Shown in pieces: positions 35,734 through 58,800 of a stretch of DNA of 64,000 nt. A model generated the notes under the pieces. That model was given only the letters and a program-made list of their open reading frames with translations. It was not told the DNA's origin and ran no database searches. Source of the DNA: Amia ocellicauda (lineage: Eukaryota > Chordata > Actinopteri > Amiiformes > Amiidae); contig NC_089857.1 of the NCBI RefSeq assembly GCF_036373705.1, positions 30,300,284-30,364,283 of the forward strand. Reading direction: 5' to 3'. The stretch's first letter is position 1; each line of letters begins with the position of its first letter. The position numbers and the translations under genes were made by a program.

Positions 35734-38467
35734 TGACATCACTGATTTAAAGAAAATAGAAGAAAAAATAAAAAACAATTTATGGTAGTTGGCCACCCTT
35801 TTTTTTTTTTTTTCCTTTTTAAAAAATACATTATTTTCCACAAATTTGCAGTTTGTCATTTTATCAGAAGCCCACGTGTTTCATGCATGCAGTATAACAT
35901 AACCGGAGTAAGCCAACCAAAAATGCATATTTTGAATTTTTATTTTTTATCTGGGGAGGGTGGGGCAGTAAAGAGCCTGCAGGGGAGGTGTAACAATATG
36001 TAACATACGCGTTTATTTTTTATTTCTGGACACATCTACCTGTTTATTGCCTTTACCTGTTACCCAATTTTGTATTAGTCTTAGAAGGAAGGGATGACAA
36101 TTCCGTGCTCGCCACAATGTCTTTGTTGTTTGTAATTGCACATGGTTATAAATGAAGATATTGCAGATACTTAAACTGGCATTGTTGTAGCAAGAACATT
36201 TTTATAGTCCTTTTGAGTTTGAGCCATGCTTCATCTAGTGTTGAGCAATGAATGCAATATGAAGACACTATTCCCTTTTTTCTTTTCCAACAGAATCTAA
36301 CTTACGTCTCCAATCAGTGCTATATGGCTTTCCATTTTGAATCTACTTGTACAGTGACTTGCTATGTTCACAACTAGTTTCTGGTTTAAAAAGAGCAATG
36401 GTATCTTTTAGTGATGCATTTTGTATAAAACAAAATAAAAACAAATGATCCCTTACAACATGTCGTACAGGTTCTCCAGTGTGGTACTTTATATATAAGA
36501 TATATAAAGCTGTAGCAAAGTGTCTTGTCACTGCTGTGTGAATGTATTAATCTCCTTTGTATCATGCGCACTTCTGAGAGTGTATCAAATGTCAGTATAT
36601 TGGGGTGGAGGGGGATTTGGCCCATCCCCCACCCCCTCCATAGATCATCTTTATAGTGTTGCTAAATTGTTTTCAATTGACAGTTTAAAAAAACCCTCCT
36701 AAAATGCTGTTTGAATGATCTGAAATGGGCAGGTGCAGAATTAGTAAAGAAATCTCTGGTTGATTCCTCAATATTTTGTATGTAGAATTTGACTAGCTTA
36801 AAGGTATATTTGGGTTACTCATGTGAACCATTAAACTTATGTTTGCAATATGTTTTAGTTAAACAATTTGGATTATATAATTGATAATATACACATTACT
36901 TTCAACATCGTCTTAATGATTTGCCCCTTGGCACCTACTAGTGGCCTCCTCCATGTACAAAGGAAGTCAGACGGGAGGCTACTGGAACTGTACAACTCAT
37001 CACAGCCTTCAGATGGCACTAGCTGTCTTGCTGAGAAGCCAATGCTTTTAGGAAGATTTACTCATTTGAGACCAATAATCACTTTAGGCCCTTAGTAAAT
37101 CTCTGATTTTTCCAATCAACTTACTTTTGTTTTTTAAATTGTCATATTTTTTGTGAATATGGTTCTTGTCACGTGATCTTTAATATTTTCCTGCAATAAG
37201 TTTGCACCCTGTTTTCAAAATGAATTATAATTACAAAATTGCAACAACATATTTCCCCAGTGTCCCCGTGTACTGACAACCTGTGACTAAATGATTTCCT
37301 TTAAATTGATGACCAATCCACTAGTTATAAACCATTTCAGTGGCCTCACTGGGTAAAGAAAAACGCCTTTCCAGAGCCCCAGTCTGGAGTTTAAGAGGTA
37401 TGCATACATGTTTCAAACGTTATAGGAAAAACCTGGTTAAACCTTTTACTTTTCATTCCACACATGAAAGGCATTGTGTGTCATTTAAAAAACAAGTTCA
37501 TATAGCTAAATGTTGAGGGAATACCCTACCACCAACTCTCCAGGGAAAATGCGCATCTTTCCAATCATAAAATTAGACCTTTGTAATATGTATGATTTAA
37601 AATGTGTTCTACTATGCATTTTAACACTAGGAGTTTTCTGCTTGTATTTACCATACTGTAATCTGTGCCACTTTATAGTTACACTAATGACATCAAGACC
37701 ACACGACTTCCCTTTTGAGAATTGTAGGATTAAGCCTATGGTGTCAAACGTGTGCTATTTAGTTTCTACATATCTGATGATTTGGGGGGTCTTTTAAAAT
37801 AAAACCCTTTGAAACCTGAAGTGCCTCACATAAGTATTCGATATTTCACACACATCCACGTTTATTCTATAAATAGCTCGACTTGCTTTTTTGTTGTTTG
37901 CAATAAATACATGTACTATGACTAAACAAAAAAGCAGTGTGTTTCTTAGGGCAGACTCGGGTATCCCAGCCTGTCCGCCCTATACAGACATGGCAGTTTC
38001 TTCCTCTTTTTGTGGACAGAGGAGGGACAGTTAAAAATAACAAAACGGTACCAATAGGTGGGGGACACGTCCACTCCGGCGAGGGCTGTTCAACTTCCAC
38101 ACATGACAGATTTCCGACAAAAACCAGAACTAAGTAGACCTTAATGTCTATACATTTACGGGTTCTGCAGAATTGTAAAGTGTCTAACATACCAAATAAA
38201 TACACATGAGGACATTTGTTTTGTATTATTATACGTTAATTCTAGGTTTATATCATGTACATAAATTATATCATAAATCCCTCGGAAAGCATTAAGAAGA
38301 ACCACGATTCCGAACGGAGCTAGATCGACAGCACATAAACAGGTCGCGTCTTTGTAACGCGCATTTACGCAGGTCTGCACAGATTTGCAGAAGTCCTACG
38401 ATCCTATTGGTGGAGCTGCGCAGAACTGCGGAAATGTACGGAATACGAATGCGACCAAAAATCCCGA
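35734..38467 (+). other. YTHDC1 3' UTR and intergenic spacer
   Basis: T-rich UTR follows the stop. AATAAA at 36434 is a plausible poly(A) signal, and another A-rich signal lies near 37795. No supported gene in either strand. CpG content rises towards 38300, the DNAJC25 promoter. Confidence 0.5.
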
Positions 38468-38486
38468 ACTACCCTTCCCGGCAGCC
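38468..38486 (+). promoter_or_regulatory. ZNF143/THAP11-type site in DNAJC25 promoter
   Basis: ACTACCCTTCCCGGCAGCC, 52 bp before the ATG, resembles the SBS consensus (ACTACAATTCCCAGCATGCC family) bound by ZNF143/THAP11 in many vertebrate promoters. It matches at the ACTAC and TTCCC-GCA cores. Confidence 0.55.
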
Positions 38487-38508
38487 CTTTCGCCGTCTCT
38501 TCCTTTGA

Positions 38509-42170
<3,662 letters not shown>

Positions 42171-45100
42171 ACAGGGACAGCCAGCCAAGCTTCAATGCCA
42201 ATGTATACAAATATATATATAGATGACTATATAAATACATCTGTTTATAGAAGATATCTCTACAAATTATTTTCATAGGTAAATTATATCAAGAGCGTTA
42301 GCATTTAGTGGTTGACTCAGGTATCTGTATGACATGCCTCTTTAGATCTTGCAGTTTTGGGAATGAGAGTGAATGTGAAGATGTGCCACGCAGCTGCCAA
42401 CGGGCACCGGTGTACTGTGTCCTGGGCGGCACAATGATGCCATGCTGCGATTCCTTCAGCGGCATTAGGCCTTAAAAGCAATCATCTCTCTCTCCGGTCA
42501 TCTCTTCTGCAGTGTTCGATTTAACAGCGTTTGTTAGCTCGAGCAGTAGTGCTTCATTCTTTCGTCCTTGTTTTGCATAATCTGCAAATTGTGCCTCTCA
42601 TTAACAAAACCTATGTGGAGTTGATGAGGGTTCTATGGCTTTATTATGAAGCCTGTTCAGAGAGATATGTAGGATTACTTTGTAAATCACTGGACTTACG
42701 AGCGTTTTTGCAACCTGCATGCTGCATGGTACTTGCTATTGAACCGAGCATGCCAGGCCTTTAAAAAGCCCAGCATTTTATAAATCAGTTGTGGGTTTGT
42801 CAAACCTCATTTAAAAAAATGTCACCAATATTCCTGCTGAATCTCTTTATAACTGAATTTGTATTTTAAATGTTTTTGACAAATCCCCTCACCCCCATTC
42901 CACTGAATTCTGGATCATACAGTGAATGTAAATTGGGTCTGATATAATCCAAGTATCTCCATTGTAATGCTCTATTTTCAATGGATACCTGTCTTTTTAC
43001 CTTGCATATCCTCTTTAAAACCTACGCTTGCTATCAATTTAATTTATCAAACTCTACTTTCACACCAGGAGTTGTATAGGCCAGCATTACCACCAAGCAT
43101 AAAATCTGCAATGATCATCACTTCATTGTCATCATCATCACTAATGTCCACCATGTGAATATGAAACCATCCAGAATGAACAGTGGTAATTGTAAACTAA
43201 GGCAGTATCTGAGTGGTTCCTTCATGAATATGGTTTAACAGGTAATCAGTTTCAATCTCTATATAGCAAAGGAGCATCACTCAAGAACATGAAGCTCTGT
43301 ATGAAATAATGGGTGTCTTAAATTTGTGACCTTTTCCTCAGTTTCCAAAGTAAGGGGGATGTGATTGAAATTTCCCAAGTCTGTCTTTTTATCATGAAGG
43401 AAACCAGGTGTTTTATGCCTATGGCCCAAGTGCTTTTAAATGGTTGAGATTTGGAATCAGACTCTTCTCAGTAATGTGCACCAAAAACACCTTGCACTTT
43501 TATTTTATTTTGTTTTGTTTTGTTTTTGTGTTCGTATTATTTTGTGTTCGTTTTTTTAACTTGCTATTTTTGTCTGTCGTCATCATTTTATCAAGAGGAA
43601 GGGGACAATGGATTTCTCCATATGCTCTTTTGTGACAGAAGCCGAGACAGTAGTAGCTCTTGTATGACAACTTATTGAAAGGGTGAAATATTGATGGAGT
43701 CCACCTGTAGTGATTTCTAGCAAGTTATTCACATTGTTTATTCACAGATAGAAGCGGTAGCACAGTGAAGTTTTGGGTTGATTTTGGTCTTGCTTTGAAG
43801 GGTGGGTAATTAATAATAGGAAGAGGAGTAGCTGATTTTAGCTTGGTTTACGTTTTATACCTTCACGATGTTGGAAGCCAACTTAATGTACTTATTTGCA
43901 GGGGTGGTGTTTACATTCATTTTTTTGTATTTATTAACTTACTTTAGCCTTGCATCCAATAAATGTTTTGGCATCTTCAGGGATTGCAAATACACACAGA
44001 CACACACACACACACACACACATACCACATACATACATACAAGAGAGTTGGCAGTGAGTCCAAATGCAAACTTCTTGAAAGAAAAGTAGACATTGTATTC
44101 AGATGTGGCCAACAGAACTGCCTTCATTTCTTCATGTCTGTGTTACTGTTTTTCTTTTCTTTTTAATTTTTAATCATTTTTTCTTGGCTTGGAAAGTACA
44201 GACCTTGTAGCCTTTTGAAGTCTACCACTGTAGGTTTCTATTTGGCACAACTATCTGTTGTGCTCTTACACAAAAGGTTTACTTATATCAGTTCCCAGCA
44301 GCTGTCTTCTAAAAAACACTGTCCTTGAGACTTGGATAAATACCTGCATTGTACTGAAGCCCTATTTTTAAAAACACATTCTGCACCATTTGAAGCTGAT
44401 CCATATCAAAGGACTTAATTTCTACATAAAAACAACCCCCAGACTTTCCTTTGATTATGTTTCCTTTTAAGCAAGTCTCATTTCACTTGTTTTTGCCATT
44501 ATTCTCAACTTTCCCTCAATATGACCCAACACCCAACTTGTGATCTAAGAGGTTAACAAACGGAGTTTCTGTCTTTTCAGAATAGATCCTGCACATATTC
44601 TGTATAGTGTAACTGTTGTTGACTGCAGAGTCCAACAAAGGACAGAGTGCTTCATCTAGGAAGACTTTGAAAGACAGTCAAGTCAATGGTTTTTAATCTT
44701 TGGTCACCTCTGGTGAAAGACCATTCAGTGTTCCCTAACCCTACTGTGTTACACTTCTTAATCAATTTAATTTATGCTTTTCTGATGGTTGTGAGTAATG
44801 TCTTTCAATACTGGAATAGACTTCTATACAGTAAGTCTTTCTTTAAACCATCAATGTCATAGTTTTACATCTCAGATGTCAGTTTGTCAGTAAAAATAAT
44901 GAGCATCAATGGCCTCTGCTTTAGACAGGAGCTTTCCCAATTTCGTGGGTTTGTTAGAAAGTCTCCTGAAAAATGTGTCATTGGATATTTGCTGTAACCT
45001 AGATGTTGTTGTGTATCAGCTCAATAACCAGAGATCTGGAATTTGAGAAGTTGGACATAGAAAACACCATGATTTTGATGGCAGTGTGAGATTCCCAATA

Positions 45101-48100
45101 TCTGTATGTCATTACCTGGTATTGTATTAAGAATAGTTTAGATCAATAAGCAGCAAATATTTATTAGACAAATTGAGAACAGACTCTTCTGTTTATTAAG
45201 CTGCTTGGCAATAGTACATCTAGTGTTCGGGAAACAAGGACTGAGTAGAGTAAACATTATCAAAAATATTAGAAACACAAGTCATTGGCCATCCAGGAGC
45301 AGGGCTGAATATGCTCTACGTCCGAGATGTAGACAATGGATGTTCAGAAGCTGAAATCTCTTATGTCAGTTCAGAACACTGCTCATTTTGAGAAAAAAAA
45401 AAAATATATATATATATACTAAAATACACTAAAGCTGTATATATAATGCCCAAAATAAGGTGATTCTCACTGGATATATGTTGACTTAGGTTTGATTAAA
45501 AGCCATCATTTGAAGGCAGACATTCGATGCTAAAACAGGTTAGGTTTGAACATAAAGGAACTTGTTTGTTCACTCTGGGCTTCATTTCCATTCCAGTGGT
45601 AACACCTCACACTAATTCTATACTTATTTTGCTGTGAGGATGAATAAAGTTCTGTTGATCTGTACTATTAAATATCAAATGTATTAAGATAATCCAAGGT
45701 TTAATGTAGTTTTTACATCTTGGTCAGAACAAATAGAACCTTACAAGTGGTGTCAGAAATCTGTGTTTTTGTAACCCATATAGACCTCCTGTCATCCCTT
45801 CAAAAGCAAATGAAACCCCATAAGCATATTATATCATTCTCATTTTCCCGGTTTCTTCAGTCACTCAAGTCTTAATCAATCCCATTTTTTTTCTTTATTT
45901 AAAAGTGTTAATCCTTGTTGATTAAATCATAGCAACACATTGCATGTCTTTTACATTTCAGTTGCATGCAGTAGACATTAGCCATTTGTTTACTAGTATT
46001 ATTGTTTATGCATGACAAATTATACCCTTGACGACCTTAGCTAAGTCTTGCAGGACAGTGAGGCACAACTGAGTGAGTAAACTGTGCTCTCTTTTCTCCT
46101 TTCAATCCTTCTGAGTAGTAAAACAGGGAACCGGTAAACTTTAGGAAAGCAATTGTGGAAAGTTGAGCAGACCTATACTGTGTAGTGTGTACACTTAGCC
46201 TTGCTGTGACTGTTAACAACAATATCAACCAAAAACCAAATCTGAACCACTGACTTACTTGGAAGTGTATTTGCGGAGCACGCCTGTTTTGTGTCAAAAT
46301 ATTTGGGAAAACAAATGTTGACAAAAGACAAACTGTAGAAAAGGGCTGAGTTGTCACTTTGCTGTTTCTCAACAGCACCACACTTTGTATCCAGTGTGTA
46401 AATTACTTTTAAGGGGGAAGTTAAAACAAGGGGACATCATTTGTTTTTAGTTTTAAATATTTACAGACTCATTCTGCAGCCTCCCCCAGAATTCAAGGTC
46501 TCATAGTGTATGCATACATTAAGACTGTTAAGTGTCAATTCCTCAGACTTTATTCTGCATTCTTGTAGATTTAGGCGGTTGGTTGGGGGAAATTAAGGGT
46601 TGGCCATCTGCGTTACGCTGGTGATGCAGAACTTGAATGTTTGTGTTTGTAGCTAAAATCCTGTGTCTGAAAAGTACGGTAACTTTTTTTGTACATATTT
46701 ACTGAACTACAGCCAAATATTTGTGTGATTGATTTATTTCATCAGCTTATAAAGCAAAACAACTTGCATTCACCAGCACGTCTGAAAGATACTGCATTTT
46801 TACAGGTGATTTCTTACATTTGTTTCCTTGACAAAATTTCTTATGTATCATATGTCATGACTCAAGAGGTTTTTCAGAGTTTATCAATGTACTGTATGCA
46901 GCATAAAACAAATGTGATTCCCTTTATTTGAAACTTTCATTAAAAGGAATTTTGGATGGAGGGATGTGTGTGAGGGATTGGAAAATCTTATTGAAGACTG
47001 AAATGTCTGCATTATGTACATCACAATATTGTAACCTCATGTGTCAATATGAATATGATTGGTTACACTGGGATTTATTTTCCTACAGCTATTTAGTTTT
47101 CTCCTTTCCTTTCATTCTTAAAATGACCAGGTCAAGTCTCTAGCCTTTCTAGCCCAAACAGAAATATAATAGCAAATTTCCAAATGGGATTTAGGATCTT
47201 CTCACAGGTTGTCAAGAGGTTGTTACACCTTCAGAGATAAAGCATTGAATAGTAATGATGATGTATGACACCTACATATAAATTATAGAGAATCTATTAC
47301 TAAAGTCAATCTAAGCTAGATAATAAACATATCTAGTTTTTTCCACTAGAGGTCTCAAGAGGCACATTTTTCAATTTTACTGTTTAGCAAATATCACCAA
47401 AGACCTGTTTCCCATACTTGGTGTTAAGTTTGAGAACTGCAAAACACCAAACAGCGGGAGTTATAGCGCTTTCCAACCTATAAATACTTTAGACAAAACA
47501 ACCCTCCTCCCTCCCAAAAAATAATTCACGTCTCCTCCATCTGTGTTCTTGGGTGCTACGTTCTGTGTTGAATGCTGTACTATTTATTATCAGGTTGAAT
47601 AGTAAATAGGATACATGCATTACTTACAAACATAACAAGGGTCACAAATAATTCAATCTTGCTCATCTTCAGTAGCTCACAGAATTAAATACAGTGGTTT
47701 CTTGTGTGTGGTTCCATAGTGATGTGGGACCCATTGTAGTCATGGCTGAAGCGATCCAGTTTAACATTGAAAAAGAAATTGTTTTACAGGAGAAACACAA
47801 CATTTCAACTGTCACAGTCCATTACTCTTGCCCTACTTCCTGGCATTTCCTGTCCCTTCAAAAGCAAGTTTGCTGATTTCCTTCTGACTTGAAGAAAGGT
47901 CACATTTCCCGTTCTCATGAGGGCTGTTCTTGACCCAGAACAACGATGACAACCTGCTTCTTTTCTACCCAAATCCATTGACTGAATGGTTCACCACGGC
48001 CCAGAGCCTGACAGTCTCCAGTCCGTGTGGTGACTCTGGTGTGTACTCTCTGCTCATTCACTTTCCCTTTCTCTTGCACAAAGGAGTGAACCAAATTCAT

Positions 48101-48560
48101 GGCACAAATATGTCTCTTGAGCTTGCCCTTCTTCGGAGTGTCTAAATGATCAGTGCTGGGCATCAAATTATGCATTGTAACAATAGTTTACATCATTAAC
48201 AACTACCACATTCATAATAATATTATCTTTAAATTTCTGTCATAATGCATCAGTCGCTTATCTCAGCCTGACTCCATGCAGGGTTGCCAGATTTGGGGAA
48301 AAGCCCAAAGACATGGGGCCAAGAAAAGGGCGATGGGAGGTTTCAGGGGGGATTGTATGTGGGGAAATCATTTTCAAATTGGTGGGGGGGGGGGATTTTA
48401 TGTTCTCTATAATTAGGTTTCCAGCAGTGATGGACAACACCTGCTCCCTGGTCGACAATTCACGGCAATGCATGGAGATGGGAAGCATTGCTGGAAAAAG
48501 CTGACAATGTGGGAATTTGCAGAGAAGTGTCCGACTCCATGCCCGCAGATGGTGTTTTGC
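42171..48560 (+). other. DNAJC25 3' UTR and spacer to GNG10
   Basis: 6.4 kb with no supportable gene. AATAAA signals at 43958 and 45643 could end the DNAJC25 mRNA. A (CA)n microsatellite lies at 43991-44022 and a poly-G run near 48382-48393. The rest is AT-rich. Short frames here look like chance. Confidence 0.5.
43991..44022. repeat. (CA)n microsatellite
   Basis: About 15 CA units, slightly interrupted at the start by an AGACA, followed by ACATACATAC. Confidence 0.9.
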
Positions 48561-48599
48561 CCGAAACGCTGGCATTGCCGGCTGCTGGCGGAGGGCCTC

Positions 48600-48737
48600 C
48601 CACAGGGGTGCGGGGTGCGGGGTGCGGGGGGCGGATGAGCTCAGTTCCTGTGAGGCGCCGCTCCGCTCCGCTCCGCTCCGCTCCGCTCCGGACTCCGCGC
48701 CGAGCCACCGTCCACCGCCGGCAGAAGCACAAGAAAC
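48600..48737 (+). promoter_or_regulatory. GNG10: GNG10 GC-rich promoter with CTCCG pentamer repeat
   Basis: G-rich GGGTGCGG repeats at 48606-48632 and five tandem CGCTC/CTCCG pentamers at about 48659-48689 lie just upstream of the ATG in a local CpG island. No TATA box was seen. The transcription start is not determined. Confidence 0.55.
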
Positions 48738-54267
<5,530 letters not shown>

Positions 54268-54436
54268 ACTCCAGGTATCTCTCCCTCTACTGTTGGCCTG
54301 GCTACCAAATTGCAACCCATATTCCAATTTTTTTAAAATAAATAAATAACCATAGTGTCATGAAAAGGTTATACCTTAATTTGCATATATATCAAAACAC
54401 ATCAAGATTATAGTCATTAACTGATCTCAATCTATA

Positions 54437-55050
54437 CAGTGTCTTACAGTATTCAAAAACATTTTGTTGCTTTAAAGCTTGCAGTTGTGACACTCTAACA
54501 TGGGAATTAAGGTGTTATACAACAGCCTACTCCACACAAAGCGAAAACAAAAATAAGTAAATTGAGAATGCATATGAAATTAAAATGGTAAACTTATGAC
54601 TGGATAAGTATTCAAAGCCTTTCAATTCAGGTGCACAAAATGACCCAGAGACAGCCTAGATTAAGCCATCTTTCCAAACTGAGCAGCTGGGCAAGGAGGA
54701 AACTGGCGAGGGATGCCACTGTGAGGCCAACTACAACTTTGAAAGAGCTACAGACATGGGGGGGGGAAATGTGCATCAGTCAACAATATCCAGAACACTT
54801 CACCAAACTAGCCTGTATGGCAGGGTGGCAAGAAGGAAGCCATTTCTAAAAATAAGCATCTCGAAGCCCACATGAAATATGCAACAGTGCACCCAAGAGA
54901 TCCTGCAAAAATGATGAAATTGAATTGGACCTTTTTGGCAAGTTTGACGAGTTTTATTTATACAATATTAAGTTCCAAAATGTGTGTGCATCATTTTGTA
55001 ATTTCACAAAATGGGACACCATAGGAAGGGTCTGAATACTTTATTAAGAT
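54437..55050 (+). mobile_element. decayed Tc1-like transposon relic
   Basis: The left edge (TACAGTGTCTTACAGTATTC) and right edge (GGGTCTGAATACTTTATTAA) resemble Tc1-type ends. An internal plus-strand frame 54631-54849 reads SKLSSWARRKLARDATVRPT and CISQQYPEHFTKLACMAGWQ, recognisable as N-terminal transposase sequence of a common fish Tc1 family. FDLDEFD-type continuation after 54900 is out of frame. No catalytic triad remains. Confidence 0.55.
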
Positions 55051-55667
55051 ACCAGATTGAATTCACCATGTGTTCAGACTGCCTGTTATAGTTCGTATTA
55101 GGGATTATGTTACATATTCAGCAGCCATTTCTGCTGTACTTCTTCCCCCCAGTAACCTCACCAGTTTGTCTAGTTTAATTTAGTCTGTTATCTGTTATCA
55201 GGCCTGATACTTTGCTTAGATATGTGTCCCTGACTGTGTAGTATTTAGTGCCGTGCAGCGGGAGTTTTAAATTGCTCTGTTTCTCTATACTCTGGGAACA
55301 TTTCTCCTCCATTGTTCTGTACAATACAGTTGGTTCCCGGATGTATACTTTACCCATCACTTAGGCCTAGACTACATCATAACTTTGACCTACCCATGAA
55401 ACTTGTACCCAATCTCAGAAGACACTTTCTACTACTTCTAAATAAACATCACAACAGAGTACGGGTTTGGTCATTTGTGATTAGTGCACAGGTCAGCTGG
55501 TCTATGCCTTAGTTGAGTTTTATTCCTCAATACTGGTCTCTCAGTCTTCGAAGGTTCGTTCAATCTCCAGAACTTCGAAGGTTTTAACAAACCTTTGAAC
55601 GTTCGTCACATGACAATCAAATCAATTTCTTTCTCTTGTTAATAGAAACTGACAATGTTTGAATACT

Positions 55668-55873
55668 GTTGTGTGCCACCACAGCAGATAAAGGGTTAAT
55701 GGGGTACAGGCGGTGCGGTGGGGAGGATAGGGAGAGGGGATAACGAGTTAGTGAGAGAGTGTTCAGTCCCTGAGTCCTGTGTGTGCTGCAGTAATAATAA
55801 ATAAAACGATTTGTTGTTGGACCCGCAATGATGGGTTGGGTCTCCTCCTTGGAAACCCCCGCAAGCGATTTGT
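55668..55873 (+). mobile_element. possible solo LTR-like insertion
   Basis: A GC-richer 206-bp block starting near TGTTGTGTGCC and containing AATAAATAAA at about 55798 is flanked by the 5-bp direct repeat ATACT (55663-55667 and 55874-55878). A promoter/poly(A)-like block with a 5-bp duplication fits a solo LTR, but the termini are not a clean TG...CA. Confidence 0.3.
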
Positions 55874-58800
55874 ATACTGCCCATTACTTAACTAAACGTT
55901 GATGGAAATAGCAAAGTTCAAAACCGTCAAAACCACCACTGCTATGTCAGCAGACATTGGACCAGATTAGTTTTTAACAATGTATTTTGAAACTATACAA
56001 TTACACTGACAATGCTCTAGCTTTCGGCATACCTGTAGACCACTCTGCGTTATTGCTTCTTCTGCCATCTTTACAGCAAAATGTGGTGCGATATAATGGA
56101 AATGTAAAACAAAACAAAAAATGAATGCTTTTCTAAATGCACAGAAGAACCCCAAATAGCTTAATTTAAGCTGTGCAATTGAAAATTGGTACATCACGGA
56201 GGAAAAAGCAAACTCCGGGATCATTTAGCAAGTTTAAATTATGATGTATTATTTATTTGGCTTAATGGTCAATTGCATAAAATTGAATAGCAGCAAACTA
56301 ACTGGAGATGATGCCATGCTTAGTACTGCGTACTAATTCTGAAAGTTTGTTTATAATCAACCCATTATTATTATTAATAATAATATACCAAACAATATAT
56401 AATGTTGACGCAAACTCTGAACTGTAGAATGGAGTATTTTTATTATAGTTAATCCAAATGTTAAGGTTACTGTGTTCTGGTGTCTTTAGTATTTACTAAC
56501 TTCAGTATAGTGTTATTGAACACTGGGGTATAGGCTACTCATCAAGGGGTTTACAGCAAATCGCAATTTCCGACACTTTCTGTACTGGATAAAATACAAA
56601 TTAAAGTTAACATACATATGTCACCGTGCATACAGTTTATTATGAGTAATGCTTTAACAGGAACATAAACATGTTTCATGCAAGTAAAATCAATACATAA
56701 AAACATGATAACTGTTCGAGATTATTTTATACTTCAAGGGGATGTTTTATCTTGTTTATATGGGTTACCTGTAAAAACTTAAAAGTAGGATTGGCATTGA
56801 AATCTATACACTGGTAGCAACTGTGATGTCATCATTAAATTATGCAAATTATCACCAATGACGCTTCTAACCTTTGTCGATAATGTTCTGAACATTCGAA
56901 GGTAAAAATGTACCCTTCGGGACAGCCCTAAAAAGCAGGATAATTTGTTAAAATAGTAAATGAAATTGTCAACAAGTACAGTCAGTTCTGTCTGTGTATA
57001 TTGTACATTCAGATTTATTTAAACATATACACGTAATGCAGACTCCTGGGATTCCCCAGTGCTCCAAGACATATGATTTAAGAGCAGCTGTGGCTTGTCT
57101 CATCACTGCAGAAGTTTATTTTTATAATCTAAAAGTATTTTAATCATATGCTGAATGCCAGTTCTAACTTCAGAGCAAGCAGGATGTCTATAGCAGTGTT
57201 TCCACTTCTTCCCCAACCAAAAGGGAAGGAATTGAAGCTAGCCACAAGAGTTTAAACTGACATAAATATAGTTTTGCATATCATTTCATTTTGAGTCTGC
57301 ATCTCTAGCTCAACCACATGATCTATTGAAAGCACTACTTATTACTGCAAAATCTGTTTCTAAGCTGCTGTGTCTTGTGTAAATTCCTGCTTTATTTCAA
57401 GGCAGGAACCTTACACAATGTGTTTTTTTTTTTTCTTCCCAAAACCATAGTAAAGGAAAACATTATTCATAGTCTTTTTATGAAATTGGTTGGAAATTTC
57501 CTTTATATGCTGCAGCTGAATGTATCTGTCTGCTTTGACACAAGAGGAACTAACATTGTCTTTGGAAAATTACAGGGTGGATCCTCCACTCTTCAAATGG
57601 TCTGTTTTCAGGGGACGTAGGCGAACCGTTTCCCAGTCTTGGACCTGCATAATACTCGACATGGTTAGAAGCCATAAACAGAAATGTAAATGAGAGTAAT
57701 TTAACTCACGAGAATCTGTACCCAACTTTGTCAGAACGTGAATCTGAAGCAAACTAGTTTATATTAGATACAATACATTAAAATATTAAGAATCTTAAGT
57801 TCCGTTCCTCTTAAGTAGTTCTTATGCCTTGTTAACATTTTCATTAAGAAAAAAATAAGTACATTATATACATTACAAGTAAGATTGTAAAACTTTAAAA
57901 AACACCAGATATTAAGTTTAGAATTTCTAGCAGGCTTTAAATTTTGAAATGCAATCCCTATAGGAAGTGCACACATTGTGGGGGTAAATAAAGCAGAGAG
58001 AAAAATAAATAAATGTTTTTGCAGTTTTTTAATTTGTAGTTATTTTTTTTTCCTGTTTGAGGATTAACATTCAAACCAGTGCAGGAGATACATTTGAGTT
58101 AAAGCAGTTTTTAAGATTTTGTTCTGTGTGTTTTTTTTTTAGGAAACTTGGCCATTCTGTGTCGGGACTTCACTGCAGCCTGTCCTTCACAAGGGAACAC
58201 AACTCCAGTGCCGTTAAACCCCCTTACGCTGACCTGTTTATTTATTAGCATCTTTTATAGTCTCCTAAAATCAACCATTTTGCTATGATTTGTATGGTAT
58301 TTTATATACAAATACAACAAGTATTCTGTAACACTCAATTTTAGTACATTTTTTACACAGTGTTTACAAGTATATCATACAAATGCCAACCCCCCCAACC
58401 CATGCATGTCTTTAGTATGACATCGTGCCTGTATTGACACTGAGTTGTTGAATGACAAGGTGTGAACTGAATTATTCCCCTGCACTTCACTTGTTGTCTG
58501 TTAATAATCAGTGATTGTCAAAGTGTACAGTAAATTGTCATGATTAGAGACAGGGAACGTCATTTAAAAATGAACCTACCTGTAACCTGGAGCAGGCCGG
58601 ACAACCGTTCCTGGAACCTGACTTTTTCAAAAGGATGACTAGGCACTGTTCTCTCGGTTCATCTGAGTGAGAAGATCTTTCCCTATGATGCATCTAAATC
58701 AAAATTCTTAATCTCTAATCCAGCTTCAGAGCATCCTTTTGACTACAGAGCACTTTCAGTCTATCTACAGGTGTTAGAGAGGACAGCTGTCTCTCTGTGG

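Noticed and set aside
37867-38205. 112-codon minus-strand frame upstream of DNAJC25
   Set aside because: No splice-bounded structure or known family motif seen; considered as a divergent gene but not supportable.
43868-44166. Frames through the CA repeat
   Set aside because: Thr/His repeats come from the microsatellite; no gene support.
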